From NCBI GenBank assembly GCA_009744235.1, contig WPHV01000002.1:248001-312000 (forward strand): a stretch of DNA of 64,000 nt, in the 5' to 3' direction. This document shows, piece after piece, positions 16,268 to 25,890 of the stretch (positions are counted from its first letter, which is position 1; every line of letters starts with the position of its first letter). Under the pieces are notes generated by a model, which was not told the origin of the DNA, searched no databases, and saw only the letters and a program-made list of their open reading frames with translations. Source of the stretch: Gillisella vitis. GTDB taxonomy: Bacteria; Pseudomonadota; Alphaproteobacteria; Rhizobiales; Rhizobiaceae. The position numbers and the translations under genes were made by a program.

Positions 16268-17347
16268 ATGCTCGGATATGCAGCCAAACGTCTGCTGATT
16301 TCTATTCCGGTGATTTTTGGCATCCTGATCGTGACTTTCGCGCTCGCTCGGCTGATCCCTGGCGATCCCTGCAAGGCCATGCTGGGAGAGAAGGCTACCG
16401 CCGAGACCTGTGCCGGTTTCATCACCCGCTACGGCTTCGATAAACCGCTGCCAACGCAGTTTTTCATTTATATGGGGGATATGCTGCGAGGTGATTTCGG
16501 GACATCGGTGCGCTTCTCGCGGCCCGTGACGCAGATCATTATCGAGCGCCTGCCGATGACCGCCGAGCTTGCGGTCCTGGCTCTGATCACCGCAACCATC
16601 ATCGGTGTCGGGCTCGGCGTTATTGCCGCCCGTCGCCATAATTCCGCAGCCGATGTCGGCACGATGATCGTTGCCAATGCCGGGATTTCCATGCCGGTGT
16701 TCTGGCTGGGGTTGATGTTGGCTTATCTGTTCGGGGTGATGCTGCGTGGCACGCCCTTCTGGCTGCCGCCATCCGGACGGCTTTCCGCCGGTGTCAATTC
16801 CATTCCCTTTTACGAGGTCTGGCACTGGCAATTGGCAGCAGATAGCGGCTGGAGCAAGGTGCTCGAATTCTTCTCCAACTTTTATATTCTGAACGCCTTT
16901 ATCACCGGCAATTGGACGGTGTTCTGGGATGCCGTGCGCCACATGATCTTGCCGGTCATGGCGCTCTCCACCATCCCGATGGCAGTGATTGCCCGCATGA
17001 CGCGCTCCTCGCTGCTGGATGTGTTGGGGCGTGATTATGTCCGCACCGCTCGCGCCAAGGGCGTGCCGGAAAAACGCGTTGTCAGCGAACATGCGCTGGG
17101 CAACGCATTGTTGCCGGTTGTCACCATCCTGGGCTTGCAAATGGGCGCCCTGCTTAGTGGCGCCGTGTTGACGGAAACCGTTTTTGGTCTGTCCGGCGTG
17201 GGCCGTATGCTGGTTGAGGCGATTTTTGCGCGCGACTATCCTGTCGTGCAGGCCTTCACGGTGATGATTGCCGTGTCCTACGTGGCCATCAACCTGCTGG
17301 TGGACCTTTCCTACACCTATCTCGATCCCCGCATTCGCCCACAATAG
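16268..17347 (+). CDS. Dipeptide ABC transporter permease (DppB-like)
   Basis: 359 residues with about six membrane segments. N-terminal LLISIPVIFGILIVTFALARLIPGDPC is typical of DppB/OppB; the coupling motif region contains DYVRTARAKGVPEKRVVSEHALGNALLP. It also has the long periplasmic insertion expected in DppB homologues. A GTG at 16265 precedes the ATG at 16268; GAGGA upstream fits the ATG better. It follows the binding protein after a palindromic element and is nine bases from the next permease gene. Confidence 0.9.
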   Translation: MLGYAAKRLLISIPVIFGILIVTFALARLIPGDPCKAMLGEKATAETCAGFITRYGFDKPLPTQFFIYMGDMLRGDFGTSVRFSRPVTQIIIERLPMTAELAVLALITATIIGVGLGVIAARRHNSAADVGTMIVANAGISMPVFWLGLMLAYLFGVMLRGTPFWLPPSGRLSAGVNSIPFYEVWHWQLAADSGWSKVLEFFSNFYILNAFITGNWTVFWDAVRHMILPVMALSTIPMAVIARMTRSSLLDVLGRDYVRTARAKGVPEKRVVSEHALGNALLPVVTILGLQMGALLSGAVLTETVFGLSGVGRMLVEAIFARDYPVVQAFTVMIAVSYVAINLLVDLSYTYLDPRIRPQ

Positions 17348-17355
17348 GACAGTTC

Positions 17356-18309
17356 ATGACGCGCTTGAATAGTGTATCGGCCAGTGCAGCAGAGGCCATT
17401 CTCGAAGATGGCCTGATTGGTGAACCGGTCGCCCAATGGCGCAGAACCTGGGGACGGCTGCTCAGGCTGCGCTCCGGGCAGGTCGGGTTGTTCATCATTG
17501 GCATGCTGATCCTGATTGCCATTTTTGCACCGGTGCTTGCCCCTTATGATCCCGATCAGGTGTTGATCGGTGTCGAGCAGGTCAAACGCCGCGAGCCGCC
17601 CTGCGTGCATCTGCTTGGATGCGACGCCAGCCGTCCGCAGCACATCATGGGTATCGATGGCAATGCCCGGGATTCCTTTTCGCGTATTCTCTATGGCACG
17701 CGCGTCAGTCTGGTCATTGGCCTCACCACCGTCACCTGCGCGCTGTTCTTTGGCGTGCTGCTGGGGGCGATTGCCGGGTATTTCCGGGGCTGGGTGGATA
17801 ATATCATCATGCGGATCATGGATGTGATCCTAGGTTTTCCATCGCTGCTATTGGCCATTGCCATCGTTGCGGTTCTGGGACCGGGCATTCGCAATGCATT
17901 ACTGGCCATCTCCATCGTCTCGGTTCCCGCCTATGCCCGCGTCACCCGCGCCAGTGTGCTTTCGGTGAAAACCTTCGATTTTGTCGCGGCCACACGGGTG
18001 CTGGGTGGCAGCAAATGGCGCATTCTGTTTCGCCGTGTGCTGCCCAATGCCATCACGCCGATTGTGGTGCTGGCAACGCTTGGGGTTGCCACCGCCATTC
18101 TCGATGCGGCTGGTCTCAGCTTCCTTGGCCTTGGCGCACAGCCGCCGACGCCGGAATGGGGGACGATGCTGGGGGCTGCCCGCAACGAGATCTTCTCCGC
18201 GCCGCATCTGGTGTTCTTTCCCGGCCTTGCCATCATGCTGACCGTGCTTGGCTTCAACCTTCTCGGAGACGGGCTGCGTGATGCCCTCGATCCGCGGCTC
18301 CATACGTGA
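17356..18309 (+). CDS. Dipeptide ABC transporter permease (DppC-like)
   Basis: 317 residues. A cytoplasmic N-terminal tail of about 40 residues leads to the first membrane segment ([22 protein letters not shown]), as in OppC/DppC proteins. The coupling-loop pattern [29 protein letters not shown] is conserved, as is [15 protein letters not shown] near the C-terminus. It carries an insertion with two cysteines ([14 protein letters not shown]) in the first periplasmic loop. It pairs with the preceding DppB-like protein to form the channel. AGGAC precedes the ATG. Confidence 0.9.
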   Translation: MTRLNSVSASAAEAILEDGLIGEPVAQWRRTWGRLLRLRSGQVGLFIIGMLILIAIFAPVLAPYDPDQVLIGVEQVKRREPPCVHLLGCDASRPQHIMGIDGNARDSFSRILYGTRVSLVIGLTTVTCALFFGVLLGAIAGYFRGWVDNIIMRIMDVILGFPSLLLAIAIVAVLGPGIRNALLAISIVSVPAYARVTRASVLSVKTFDFVAATRVLGGSKWRILFRRVLPNAITPIVVLATLGVATAILDAAGLSFLGLGAQPPTPEWGTMLGAARNEIFSAPHLVFFPGLAIMLTVLGFNLLGDGLRDALDPRLHT

Positions 18310-18316
18310 GGACAGC

Positions 18317-19333
18317 ATGACCCGGCCTATTCTGGAGATCCGCGATCTCACCACCCATTTCCAAACCCGATCCGGCACCGCCCGCGCGGTCGATAAGGTC
18401 TCGCTGTCGCTGGAGGCGGGACAAACGCTCTGCGTTGTCGGCGAGAGCGGCTGCGGCAAATCGATCACCTCGCTCAGCATCATGGGGCTGGTGCCCTATC
18501 CCGGCAAGATCATCGGTGGCGAAGTGCTGCTGGATGGAGCCGATCTGCGCAGCATGTCACCGATGGACCTCAGCAAAGTGCGCGGCAACCGGATTTCGAT
18601 GATTTTCCAAGACCCGTCCTCCTCGCTCAATCCGGTCCATACCGTGGGGCGGCAGATTGCCGAGGCTTACCGCCTGCACAAAAACATGGGCAAGCAGGAG
18701 GCGGAAGCGGCGGCAATCGCCATGCTGAAAGCCGTCGGCATTCCCGATCCCCAACGACGTATGAAGGCCTATCCGCATGAAATGTCCGGTGGCATGGCGC
18801 AGCGGGTGATGATTGCCATGGCGCTGGCCTGCCAGCCGGAAGTGCTGATTGCCGATGAGCCGACAACGGCGCTGGATGTGACCATTCAGGCACAAATTCT
18901 GGATTTGATGCGCGATTTGCAGCGTGATTTCGGCACTGCCATCATCCTGATCACCCATGATCTTGGCGTGGTCGCCGAAATGGCCGATCATGTCGCGGTG
19001 ATGTATGCGGGCCAAGTGGTAGAGCTTGCCGATGTGAAAACCCTGTTCAAATCGCCCAAGCATCCCTACACGCAAGCCTTGCTGCGCTCGGTGCCGGTGC
19101 TGGGCGAATCCCCTGACATGCTCGAAGTCATCGATGGTCGCGTGCCGCAATTAACCCATCTGCCCCAGGGCTGTCTGTTCGCGCCGCGCTGCACAGCCCG
19201 GCGCGAGGCTAATGAACCGCGCTGTCTGACCGCTGTTCCGGCGCTGACCGAAATCCACAAGGCCCATCACTGTCGATGCTGGCTGACCGAACCGGCCAAT
19301 CTTGCCGGTCAACAAGAGGTTCAGCCCGCATGA
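18317..19333 (+). CDS. Dipeptide ABC transporter ATPase (DppD-like)
   Basis: 338 residues: Walker A GESGCGKS, signature MSGGMAQR, Walker [13 protein letters not shown], switch His in LITHD, and the C-terminal oligopeptide-ATPase extension with three to four cysteines ([19 protein letters not shown]) that often binds an iron-sulfur cluster in this family. GAGGA precedes the ATG at 18317. The gene is seven bases after the permease and overlaps the next ATPase by four bases, so the two ATPases are translationally coupled and form a heterodimer. Confidence 0.9.
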   Translation: MTRPILEIRDLTTHFQTRSGTARAVDKVSLSLEAGQTLCVVGESGCGKSITSLSIMGLVPYPGKIIGGEVLLDGADLRSMSPMDLSKVRGNRISMIFQDPSSSLNPVHTVGRQIAEAYRLHKNMGKQEAEAAAIAMLKAVGIPDPQRRMKAYPHEMSGGMAQRVMIAMALACQPEVLIADEPTTALDVTIQAQILDLMRDLQRDFGTAIILITHDLGVVAEMADHVAVMYAGQVVELADVKTLFKSPKHPYTQALLRSVPVLGESPDMLEVIDGRVPQLTHLPQGCLFAPRCTARREANEPRCLTAVPALTEIHKAHHCRCWLTEPANLAGQQEVQPA

Positions 19334-20304
19334 GCGCCCTGATCGAAATGAACGGCATCAAGATGGCCTTCGCCGTGACCGGCGGGGCGTTTCAGCGGGT
19401 GAAAGGCTATGTCAACGCCGTCAACGACGTCAGCCTGACCATCGAACGCGGGCGCACGCTGGGTGTGGTCGGTGAAAGCGGCTGCGGAAAATCCACGCTG
19501 GCCCGCATCGTGGTGGGTCTGTTCGCGCCGACCGCAGGCGAAATCATCTTTGATGACAAGCAGATTGCCGGACCCGGCATGGGCGTTGATTTTGCCTCTA
19601 GCCGCCGCATCCAGATTGTCTTTCAAGACCCATACTCCTCGCTTGATCCACGGCTGCCGATTGGCGATTCCATTGCCGAAGGCCTGGTCATCCATGGTAT
19701 CGGCGACAAGGCCAGCCGTCGCAAGGCCGTTGCCGATATGCTGGAACTGGTGGGCTTGCCGCCGCAAGCCGCAGACCGCTATCCGCATGAGTTCTCCGGC
19801 GGGCAACGCCAGCGCATCGGCATCGCCCGCGCCCTCATTCTCCAGCCGGAATTTCTGGTCTGTGATGAGCCGACCTCGGCGCTCGACGTTTCGGTGCAGG
19901 CGCAAATCCTGAATCTCTTGAAGCGGCTGAAAACCCAGCTCAACCTGACCATGATGTTCATTTCTCACAATCTGGCCGTGGTGCGCCACATCGCCGATGA
20001 CGTGGTGGTGATGTATCTTGGCCATGCGGTGGAACTTGGCCCGGTGGAAGCGCTGTTTACCAATCCGCGCCATCCCTATACCAAGGCCCTTCTTTCGGCG
20101 ACGTTGATTGCCGATCCCGACCGGCGCGGTGAGCGGATCAAACTCGTCGGCGAAATGCCGTCCCCGCTCAATCCACCCACGGGCTGTCCCTTCCATCCGC
20201 GTTGCACGCTGGCCAACGACCGCTGCAAGGCGGAAATGCCGCTGATGACGATGACCGATACCGTGCAGGTTGCCTGTCATGCCGTTGAAGAAGGCCGGGC
20301 TTGA
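19330..20304 (+). CDS. Dipeptide ABC transporter ATPase (DppF-like)
   Basis: 324 residues with Walker [10 protein letters not shown], the Q-loop [14 protein letters not shown], signature FSGGQRQR, Walker [12 protein letters not shown], switch His in FISHN and a C-terminal cysteine-bearing extension ([15 protein letters not shown]). It partners the DppD-like subunit, whose stop codon overlaps its ATG. It completes a five-gene dipeptide importer: binding protein, two permeases, two ATPases. Confidence 0.9.
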   Translation: MSALIEMNGIKMAFAVTGGAFQRVKGYVNAVNDVSLTIERGRTLGVVGESGCGKSTLARIVVGLFAPTAGEIIFDDKQIAGPGMGVDFASSRRIQIVFQDPYSSLDPRLPIGDSIAEGLVIHGIGDKASRRKAVADMLELVGLPPQAADRYPHEFSGGQRQRIGIARALILQPEFLVCDEPTSALDVSVQAQILNLLKRLKTQLNLTMMFISHNLAVVRHIADDVVVMYLGHAVELGPVEALFTNPRHPYTKALLSATLIADPDRRGERIKLVGEMPSPLNPPTGCPFHPRCTLANDRCKAEMPLMTMTDTVQVACHAVEEGRA

Positions 20305-20324
20305 ATTATCCAAGGAAACAGACC

Positions 20325-21470
20325 ATGTCCTCACGTCTATCAGCCCCCAAAATCTCCATGGAAGAGCGGGTTCTCCGGTTAGAAACCCTTCGGAAGACCA
20401 TGGCAGAAAAGGATATCGGCGCGGTGCTGATCGGCTCCACCGAGAGCCTGCGCTATTTCACCGGGCTGGTCTGGCATGGCAGCGAACGGCTTGTGGGTGC
20501 GGTGATCACGGCATCGGAACTCGTTTATGTGGTGCCGGGCTTTGAGCGCAGCCGGGTGGAGACATTGCCGCATCTTCCCGGCGATATCAGGGTGTGGGAA
20601 GAAGATGAAAGCAGCGCCGCCCTTGTCGCGTCATTTCTGCCTCACGGTGGCACGCTTGCGGTCGACGATTCCGTGCCGCTTTTCGTCTACAATGCCCTAA
20701 AGCGCGAAATAGTCGCAGATCGGCTGATCGACGGAGGGCCGCTTCTGCGCGGTCAGCGCCTGCGAAAATCCGCCACTGAAATCGCCATTATCCAATATGC
20801 GATGAACCTGACACTGGATGTGCAGCGCAAAGCCCATGCCATGATCCGCCCCGGCATTGCCGCTTCGGAGGTCGTGCGCTTTATTGATGACGAACACCGA
20901 CGCCTAGGCGCCAGCAACGGCTCCACCTTCTGCATCGTTTCCTTTGGCGAGACCACGTCCTTGCCGCATGGGGCGGATGGCGAGCAATATTACCAGCCGG
21001 GCGATGTGGTGTTGGTCGATACCGGCTGCCGCATTGATGGCTATAACTCCGACATTACCCGCACCTATATGCTGGAGGAGCCAACTGCCGAGTTTGCCCG
21101 CATATGGGCGATTGAGCGGGAGGCCCAGCAGGCGGTTTTTGATGCAGCCCGGATTGGCGCGCCCTGTGGTAGCCTGGATGATGCCGCCCGCGACGTGCTT
21201 ACCCGCCACGGCCTCGGCCCGGATTACCAGCTTCCCGGACTGCCCCATCGCGCCGGTCATGGTCTTGGCCTTGAGGGGCATGAGGAGCCCTATATCGTGC
21301 GCGGCAACACTGTTCGTCTTGAAGCGGGAATGTGCTTTTCCTGCGAGCCGATGATCGTGCTGCCCGGACAATTCGGCCTGCGTCTGGAAGACATTATTTA
21401 CATGACCTCGGATGGGCCGAAATGGTTTACCCAACCCGCCAAGGGGCCGACGGAGCCTTGCTCAGCATAA
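20325..21470 (+). CDS. M24-family peptidase (Xaa-Pro dipeptidase / aminopeptidase P-like)
   Basis: 381 residues. An N-terminal creatinase-type domain (ALIGSTESLRYFTG-like segment) precedes the pita-bread fold with metal ligands in VDTGCRIDGYNSDITRTY, PHRAGHGLGLEGHEEP, CFSCEP and the final RLEDIIY. M24 enzymes hydrolyse Xaa-Pro bonds, or in some subgroups creatine-like substrates. AAGGA lies eight bases before the ATG at 20325. Its position at the end of the peptide importer operon suggests it processes an imported dipeptide. Which one is not evident, but it complements the divergent M20 dipeptidase. Confidence 0.86.
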   Translation: MSSRLSAPKISMEERVLRLETLRKTMAEKDIGAVLIGSTESLRYFTGLVWHGSERLVGAVITASELVYVVPGFERSRVETLPHLPGDIRVWEEDESSAALVASFLPHGGTLAVDDSVPLFVYNALKREIVADRLIDGGPLLRGQRLRKSATEIAIIQYAMNLTLDVQRKAHAMIRPGIAASEVVRFIDDEHRRLGASNGSTFCIVSFGETTSLPHGADGEQYYQPGDVVLVDTGCRIDGYNSDITRTYMLEEPTAEFARIWAIEREAQQAVFDAARIGAPCGSLDDAARDVLTRHGLGPDYQLPGLPHRAGHGLGLEGHEEPYIVRGNTVRLEAGMCFSCEPMIVLPGQFGLRLEDIIYMTSDGPKWFTQPAKGPTEPCSA

Positions 21471-21625
21471 GGCTACCATCTGTCTGCATCCGTAACTTGA
21501 TTGCATCCTTATCGTGATGCGAGTGCTGGTGATGAGCGCCAGCACAAAGGCGCTTGCCTAAAATAAAAGCAGCATGAAAAAATATGCAAAGTCGGATTGA
21601 CTCATCTCTTCGTTCGTCTGAGTAT

Positions 21626-21654
21626 GAACCAATTATCAATTGGTTCGAACCAAT
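21626..21654. promoter_or_regulatory. FadR-type operator, perfect inverted repeat plus third half-site
   Basis: GAACCAATT (21626-21634) and AATTGGTTC (21638-21646) form a perfect 9-bp inverted repeat around ATC. A further half-site GAACCAAT (21647-21654) follows directly. It overlaps the 5' end of the regulator gene, indicating autoregulation. Confidence 0.7.
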
Positions 21655-21656
21655 GC

Positions 21657-22373
21657 ATGATTGACGATCACGACAATTCCAATCTCGCCCTGAACAAATT
21701 GCGTGAACTGCTGAGCTCCGGTCGGTTCAGTGCAGGGGAAAAACTGCCGACAGAGCGGTCACTGTGCGAGGAACTTTGCCTTGGCCGCCGTTCCGTTCGC
21801 CGGGCCCTTGAGGTTCTGGAAGCAGAAGGGCTTATCTGGCGGCGGCAGGGGTCTGGTACGTTTGCTGGCACACGCCCCGACGCATTCGATGACTATGTCG
21901 GTGCCCTGGTTGCCGGAACCGATCCTTTGGAAGTCATGGAAGTGCGCCTGCGGCTTGAACCGCAACTGGCGCAGCTTGCGGCGCTGCGGGCCAATGCTGC
22001 GGATGTGCAGGCCATGTATGATCTGGTGGCAAAGATCGGCGCCAGCAAGGATGCCGATGGGCGGGAGCTTTGGGATGGAGCGCTGCATCGAAAGATTGCC
22101 CAATGCGCCGGTAACAGTCTTTTCCTGGCGCTGTTCGATGTGATGAACCGGACACGGCAGGACCCGGCCTGGCAGAATATTCGTGAACAGGCACGGGCGT
22201 TTGCCCAAACCCGCCCTGTCACTCATGGCCAGCATCTCGCGATTATCGACCGGATTGCATCGCGCGATCCGATTGGAGCGGGCGAAGCCATGCGGGTCCA
22301 CCTTCTCACCCTGCAAGAGAGCCTGATCCGCATTACCTCGATCGATACCGCCGTCCACCCCGCAGAGGCATGA
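21657..22373 (+). CDS. FadR/GntR-family transcriptional regulator
   Basis: About 238 residues from the ATG at 21657. Winged helix SAGEKLPTERSLCEELCLGRRSVRRALEVLEAEGLI with the wing WRRQGSGTFAG, then an FCD helical domain with the LFLALFDVMNRTRQDP and HGQHLAIIDRIASRDP segments. ATGs at 21597 and 21624 are also in frame, but the first lies upstream of the operator and the second overlaps it; no strong ribosome site marks any of them. It leads the GsiABCD-like and gamma-glutamyltransferase genes on the same strand (47-bp gap) and probably represses them and itself. Confidence 0.85.
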   Translation: MIDDHDNSNLALNKLRELLSSGRFSAGEKLPTERSLCEELCLGRRSVRRALEVLEAEGLIWRRQGSGTFAGTRPDAFDDYVGALVAGTDPLEVMEVRLRLEPQLAQLAALRANAADVQAMYDLVAKIGASKDADGRELWDGALHRKIAQCAGNSLFLALFDVMNRTRQDPAWQNIREQARAFAQTRPVTHGQHLAIIDRIASRDPIGAGEAMRVHLLTLQESLIRITSIDTAVHPAEA

Positions 22374-22420
22374 CGGCAACTGCCTATCATCAGCATAAAA
22401 ACAACAATGAGGGGAATGGC

Positions 22421-23929
22421 ATGAAACTGAACAGAGTTTTGACCGCGCTGCTCGTCACCGCCGCTTTTGCTGCACCTGTGATGGCCGCAGACCTGAAGAT
22501 CGGCTTGTCGGAAGACCCTGACGTGCTCGATCCGGCGCAGTCGCGCACGTTCGTGGGGCGCATCGTCTATACGGCGATGTGCGATAAACTGGTCGATGTG
22601 TCGCCCGACCTGAAGATCGTTCCGCAGCTTGCCACCGGCTGGGCCTGGAGCGAGGGTGGCAAGGTTTTGACCATGACTTTGCGCCAGGGCGTGAAATTTC
22701 ACGACGAAACACCCCTCAATGCCGAAGCGGTTGTCGCCACCATCCAGCGCAACATGACCATGCCGGAATCGCGGCGCAAGAGCGAGCTTGCCTCGGTTGA
22801 AAAGGTCGAGGCTATCGGCAGTGATACGGTGAAATTCACGCTCAAGGCGCCGGATTCGACCCTGCTGGCGCAATTGTCCGACCGGGCCGGGATGATCGTC
22901 TCGCCCAAGGCCGCCAAGGAATTGGGCGCTAATTTCGGCAGCCATCCCGTCTGCGCCGGTCCGTTCAAATTTGTCGAGCGGGTGCAGCAGGACCGGATCG
23001 TGCTGGAGAAATTTGCTGATTACTGGAACAAGGATCAGATTTTCATCAACAAGCTCACCTATCTGCCGATTGTCGATAGCACGGTGCGCCTCGCCAATCT
23101 GCGCTCCGGTGATCTCGATATGATTGAGCGGGTGGCCCCAACCGATGCCGCCTCCATCAAGTCCGATGGCAAGCTGGACTTTGAACAGGCGGTCGGCGTC
23201 GGTTACATGGCGATGTATGTCAATATCGGCAATGGTCCTCGCGCCAATAACCCGCTTGGCAAGGACAAGCGTCTGCGGCAGGCCTTCTCGCTGGCCATCG
23301 ATCGCGAAGCACTGAACCAGATCGTCTTCGAGGGGACGGCTCTGGCGGGCAATCAGCCATTTCCGCCTGTCAGCCCCTGGTATGACAAGCGGATTCCGGT
23401 TCCTGCCCGCGATGTCGAAAAGGCAAAAGCCCTGATCAAAGCCGCCGGATTTGATCGAGTGCCGATTGAGTTGCAGGTGTCCAACAGCGCGACGGTGTTG
23501 CAGATGATGCAGGTCGTCCAATCGATGGTCGCTGAGGCGGGTTTTGACGTGACGCTGAAGACGATGGAATTTGCCACCATGCTCAACGAGCAGACGGCTG
23601 GAAATTACCAGATCAGCCGTTCGGATTGGTCCGGGCGTGTGGACCCGGATGGCAATCTGCATCAGTTCGTCACCTGCAAGGGTGGCATTAACGATACCAA
23701 ATATTGCAATCCCGCCGTCGATACGCTGTTGAACGAAGCACGACAGTCCACCGATGAAGCCGTGCGCAAGCAGAAATACGATGCGGCCGATGAAATCCTG
23801 AACGATGATCTGCCGATCATCTATCTCGGTCATCAGTCCTGGCTCTGGGCGTCCAGCAAGAAGATCACCGGTTTTGTGCCGTCACCGGATGGAATGATCC
23901 GCCTGACGGGCATGCAAAAGGCCAATTGA
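22421..23929 (+). CDS. Peptide/glutathione ABC transporter binding protein (SBP family 5, GsiB-like)
   Basis: 502 residues with a clear signal peptide (cut near AAPVMAA). Domain order is the canonical one: opening ADLKIGLSEDPDVLDPAQSR, PQLATGWAWSEGGKVLT, GVKFHDETPLNAEAVV, then CAGPFKFVER, and IYLGHQSWLWASSKKITGFV at the end. AGGGGA precedes the ATG. Linkage to a two-permease, fused-ATPase importer and a gamma-glutamyltransferase suggests gamma-glutamyl peptides such as glutathione as ligand; this is inference. It contrasts with the permuted binding protein of the neighbouring importer. Confidence 0.87.
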   Translation: MKLNRVLTALLVTAAFAAPVMAADLKIGLSEDPDVLDPAQSRTFVGRIVYTAMCDKLVDVSPDLKIVPQLATGWAWSEGGKVLTMTLRQGVKFHDETPLNAEAVVATIQRNMTMPESRRKSELASVEKVEAIGSDTVKFTLKAPDSTLLAQLSDRAGMIVSPKAAKELGANFGSHPVCAGPFKFVERVQQDRIVLEKFADYWNKDQIFINKLTYLPIVDSTVRLANLRSGDLDMIERVAPTDAASIKSDGKLDFEQAVGVGYMAMYVNIGNGPRANNPLGKDKRLRQAFSLAIDREALNQIVFEGTALAGNQPFPPVSPWYDKRIPVPARDVEKAKALIKAAGFDRVPIELQVSNSATVLQMMQVVQSMVAEAGFDVTLKTMEFATMLNEQTAGNYQISRSDWSGRVDPDGNLHQFVTCKGGINDTKYCNPAVDTLLNEARQSTDEAVRKQKYDAADEILNDDLPIIYLGHQSWLWASSKKITGFVPSPDGMIRLTGMQKAN

Positions 23930-23973
23930 GCTCTTGCTTTTCTCCCTGATGATCCTGTCACGGAAGTGATCTT

Positions 23974-24001
23974 TGTCAGGCGGCAGGTCCGCCGCCTGAC
24001 A
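23974..24001 (+). other. Strong hairpin between binding-protein and permease genes
   Basis: 11-bp perfect stem TGTCAGGCGGC (23974-23984) and GCCGCCTGACA (23991-24001), loop AGGTCC, followed by ACAAACG rather than T. It probably stabilises the 3' end of the binding-protein message, raising its level relative to the permeases. Confidence 0.55.
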
Positions 24002-24029
24002 CAAACGTCTCATTCATCCGGAGACCGTC

Positions 24030-24977
24030 ATGCCCACTTTCCTTGCCCGGCGCCTGTTGCTGGCCATACCGACGCTGCTGATCATTTCTGTCTTCGTGTT
24101 TTCGCTGCAAAAGCTTCTGCCCGGCGATCCGGTGCTGATCATGGCGGGAGAAGATCGCGATCCCGCAGTGATGGAAAGCCTGCGCGAGAAATATCACCTG
24201 AATGATCCGATGCCCGTTCAATATGCGATGTGGCTTGGCGCTGCGCTGAAGGGCGATCTCGGCATGTCGTTGCGAACCAACCAGCCCGTGCTGGAACTGA
24301 TCGGCGAGAAATTGCCCGTCACCTGCCAGTTGGCGATCATGTCGACGATCTTTGCTCTCGCCCTCGGCATTCCCCTCGGCATTCTGGCCGCGGTCAAGAA
24401 GAATACGCTGATCGATTACCTGGCTAGCGTGGTGGCGCTGTCTGGCCTGTCGATCCCGAATTTCTGGCTCGGCATCATGCTCATTCTTCTGGTTTCGGTC
24501 CGGCTCGGCTGGTTGCCGGCCTCCGGCTATCAACCGTTCTTTTCCGACCCATGGATGTCGATGAAAACCATGTTGATGCCGTCTTTCGTGCTGGGCAATG
24601 CCTTGGCGGCGTCGATCATGCGCCACACGCGCTCGGCCATGCTGGGGGTTCTCAGTTCGGATTATGTGCGTACCGCCCGCGCCAAGGGCATGCCGGAACG
24701 TTCGGTCATCCTGTCTCACAGTTTTCGCAATGCGGTTTTGCCGATCGTTACGCTGACCGCCTTGCTGTTTGGCGAATTGCTGGCAGGTGCGGTGCTGACG
24801 GAGCAGATTTTCACCATTCCCGGCTTTGGCAAGCTGATCGTCGATGCGGTTTTCAATCGGGACTATGCCGTTGTCCAGGGTGTCGTGCTTTGCACTGCCA
24901 TCGGCTTCATCCTGATGAACCTGATGGCCGATTGTCTCTATCTTCTTCTCAATCCTCGGATGAGGGCCAGCCTATGA
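24030..24977 (+). CDS. Peptide/glutathione ABC transporter permease (GsiC/DppB-like)
   Basis: 315 residues with six predicted membrane segments. Characteristic sequences are LLAIPTLLIISVFVFSLQKLLPGDP at the N-terminus, the coupling loop DYVRTARAKGMPERSVILSHSFRNAVLP, and the C-terminal FNRDYAVVQGVVL region. GGAG precedes the ATG. Its stop overlaps the next permease's ATG by four bases. It is the first channel subunit of the importer fed by the upstream binding protein. Confidence 0.9.
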   Translation: MPTFLARRLLLAIPTLLIISVFVFSLQKLLPGDPVLIMAGEDRDPAVMESLREKYHLNDPMPVQYAMWLGAALKGDLGMSLRTNQPVLELIGEKLPVTCQLAIMSTIFALALGIPLGILAAVKKNTLIDYLASVVALSGLSIPNFWLGIMLILLVSVRLGWLPASGYQPFFSDPWMSMKTMLMPSFVLGNALAASIMRHTRSAMLGVLSSDYVRTARAKGMPERSVILSHSFRNAVLPIVTLTALLFGELLAGAVLTEQIFTIPGFGKLIVDAVFNRDYAVVQGVVLCTAIGFILMNLMADCLYLLLNPRMRASL

Positions 24978-25843
24978 CCGCCATAAGTGAGGCCGCAACC
25001 GCCCCGTTCCATCCATCCGGAAGAGGCTGGCGAAAACTGAAAGCCAATAAGGCGGCGTTGGTTGGCCTGGCAATCATCCTGTTCTTTCTCACGGTGGCGC
25101 TGCTGGCGCCATTACTGCCGATTGCCGATCCCTTGGCGTCGAGCTGGTCGGCCATTCGCAAGGCACCGTCGATGGCCCACCCGTTCGGCACGGATGACCT
25201 TGGGCGGGATATCATGTCCCGGATGATCTGGGGGGCGAGGGCATCGCTTGCCGCAGGAATTTTCTCCGTGGCGATTGCCACCATCCTCGGCGTTCCGCTT
25301 GGCATTCTCTCCGGTTACTTCGGCGGCTGGATCGATATGGTCATTTCCCGCATCACCGAGGCCTTTCTGGCAATGCCCTTTCTGATCATGGCCATTGCTC
25401 TTGCCGCTTTTCTTGGGCCAAGCCTGACCAATGCGATGATTGCCATCGGCCTTTCCGCACTGCCAACCTTCATCCGGTTGAGCCGTGGTCAGGTTTTGGC
25501 AGTGAAAACGGAAGATTACGTGGAGGGCGCACGCTCCATTGGCCTTGGACATGTGGCAATCATGAGCCGTTACATCTTTCCCAATATCCTGGCGCCGGTT
25601 CTGGTGCAGGCGACGCTGACGGTTGCCACCGCGATCATCGCTGAAGCCAGCCTGTCTTTTCTGGGTCTTGGGCAGCAGCCCCCAGCCCCAAGCTGGGGCT
25701 CGATGCTGAATGTCGCCAAGAATTTCCTCAGTCAGGCACCCTGGATGGCCATATGGCCGGGCGGTGCGATTTTTCTCGTCGTCATTGGGTTCAATCTCCT
25801 GGGGGATGGGCTGCGTGACGTTCTCGATCCACGTTCTTCCTGA
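24974..25843 (+). CDS. Peptide/glutathione ABC transporter permease (GsiD/DppC-like)
   Basis: 289 residues. The N-terminal tail and first membrane segment (ALVGLAIILFFLTVALLAPLLP), FGTDDLGRDIMSRMIWGARASL, the coupling loop EDYVEGARSIGLGHVAIMSRYIFPN, and FLGLGQQPPAPSWGSML are all standard for DppC/GsiD. Many in-frame upstream codons are open inside the previous gene, but the ATG at 24974 overlaps its stop (ATGA), which fixes the start. Followed 47 bases later by the gamma-glutamyltransferase. Confidence 0.9.
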   Translation: MTAISEAATAPFHPSGRGWRKLKANKAALVGLAIILFFLTVALLAPLLPIADPLASSWSAIRKAPSMAHPFGTDDLGRDIMSRMIWGARASLAAGIFSVAIATILGVPLGILSGYFGGWIDMVISRITEAFLAMPFLIMAIALAAFLGPSLTNAMIAIGLSALPTFIRLSRGQVLAVKTEDYVEGARSIGLGHVAIMSRYIFPNILAPVLVQATLTVATAIIAEASLSFLGLGQQPPAPSWGSMLNVAKNFLSQAPWMAIWPGGAIFLVVIGFNLLGDGLRDVLDPRSS

Positions 25844-25890
25844 GGCAAAAGGCTAAGACACACCTCCATTTCAATTCTGGGATATATGCT

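Noticed and set aside
16013..17344. Long minus-strand open frame (443 codons) opposite the DppB-like permease
   Set aside because: Translation is rich in His, Gln and Gly, typical of antisense frames in GC-rich genes; the plus strand has the clear permease.
22223..23833. Long minus-strand open frame opposite the GsiB-like binding protein
   Set aside because: No domain; the plus strand encodes a full binding protein with signal peptide.
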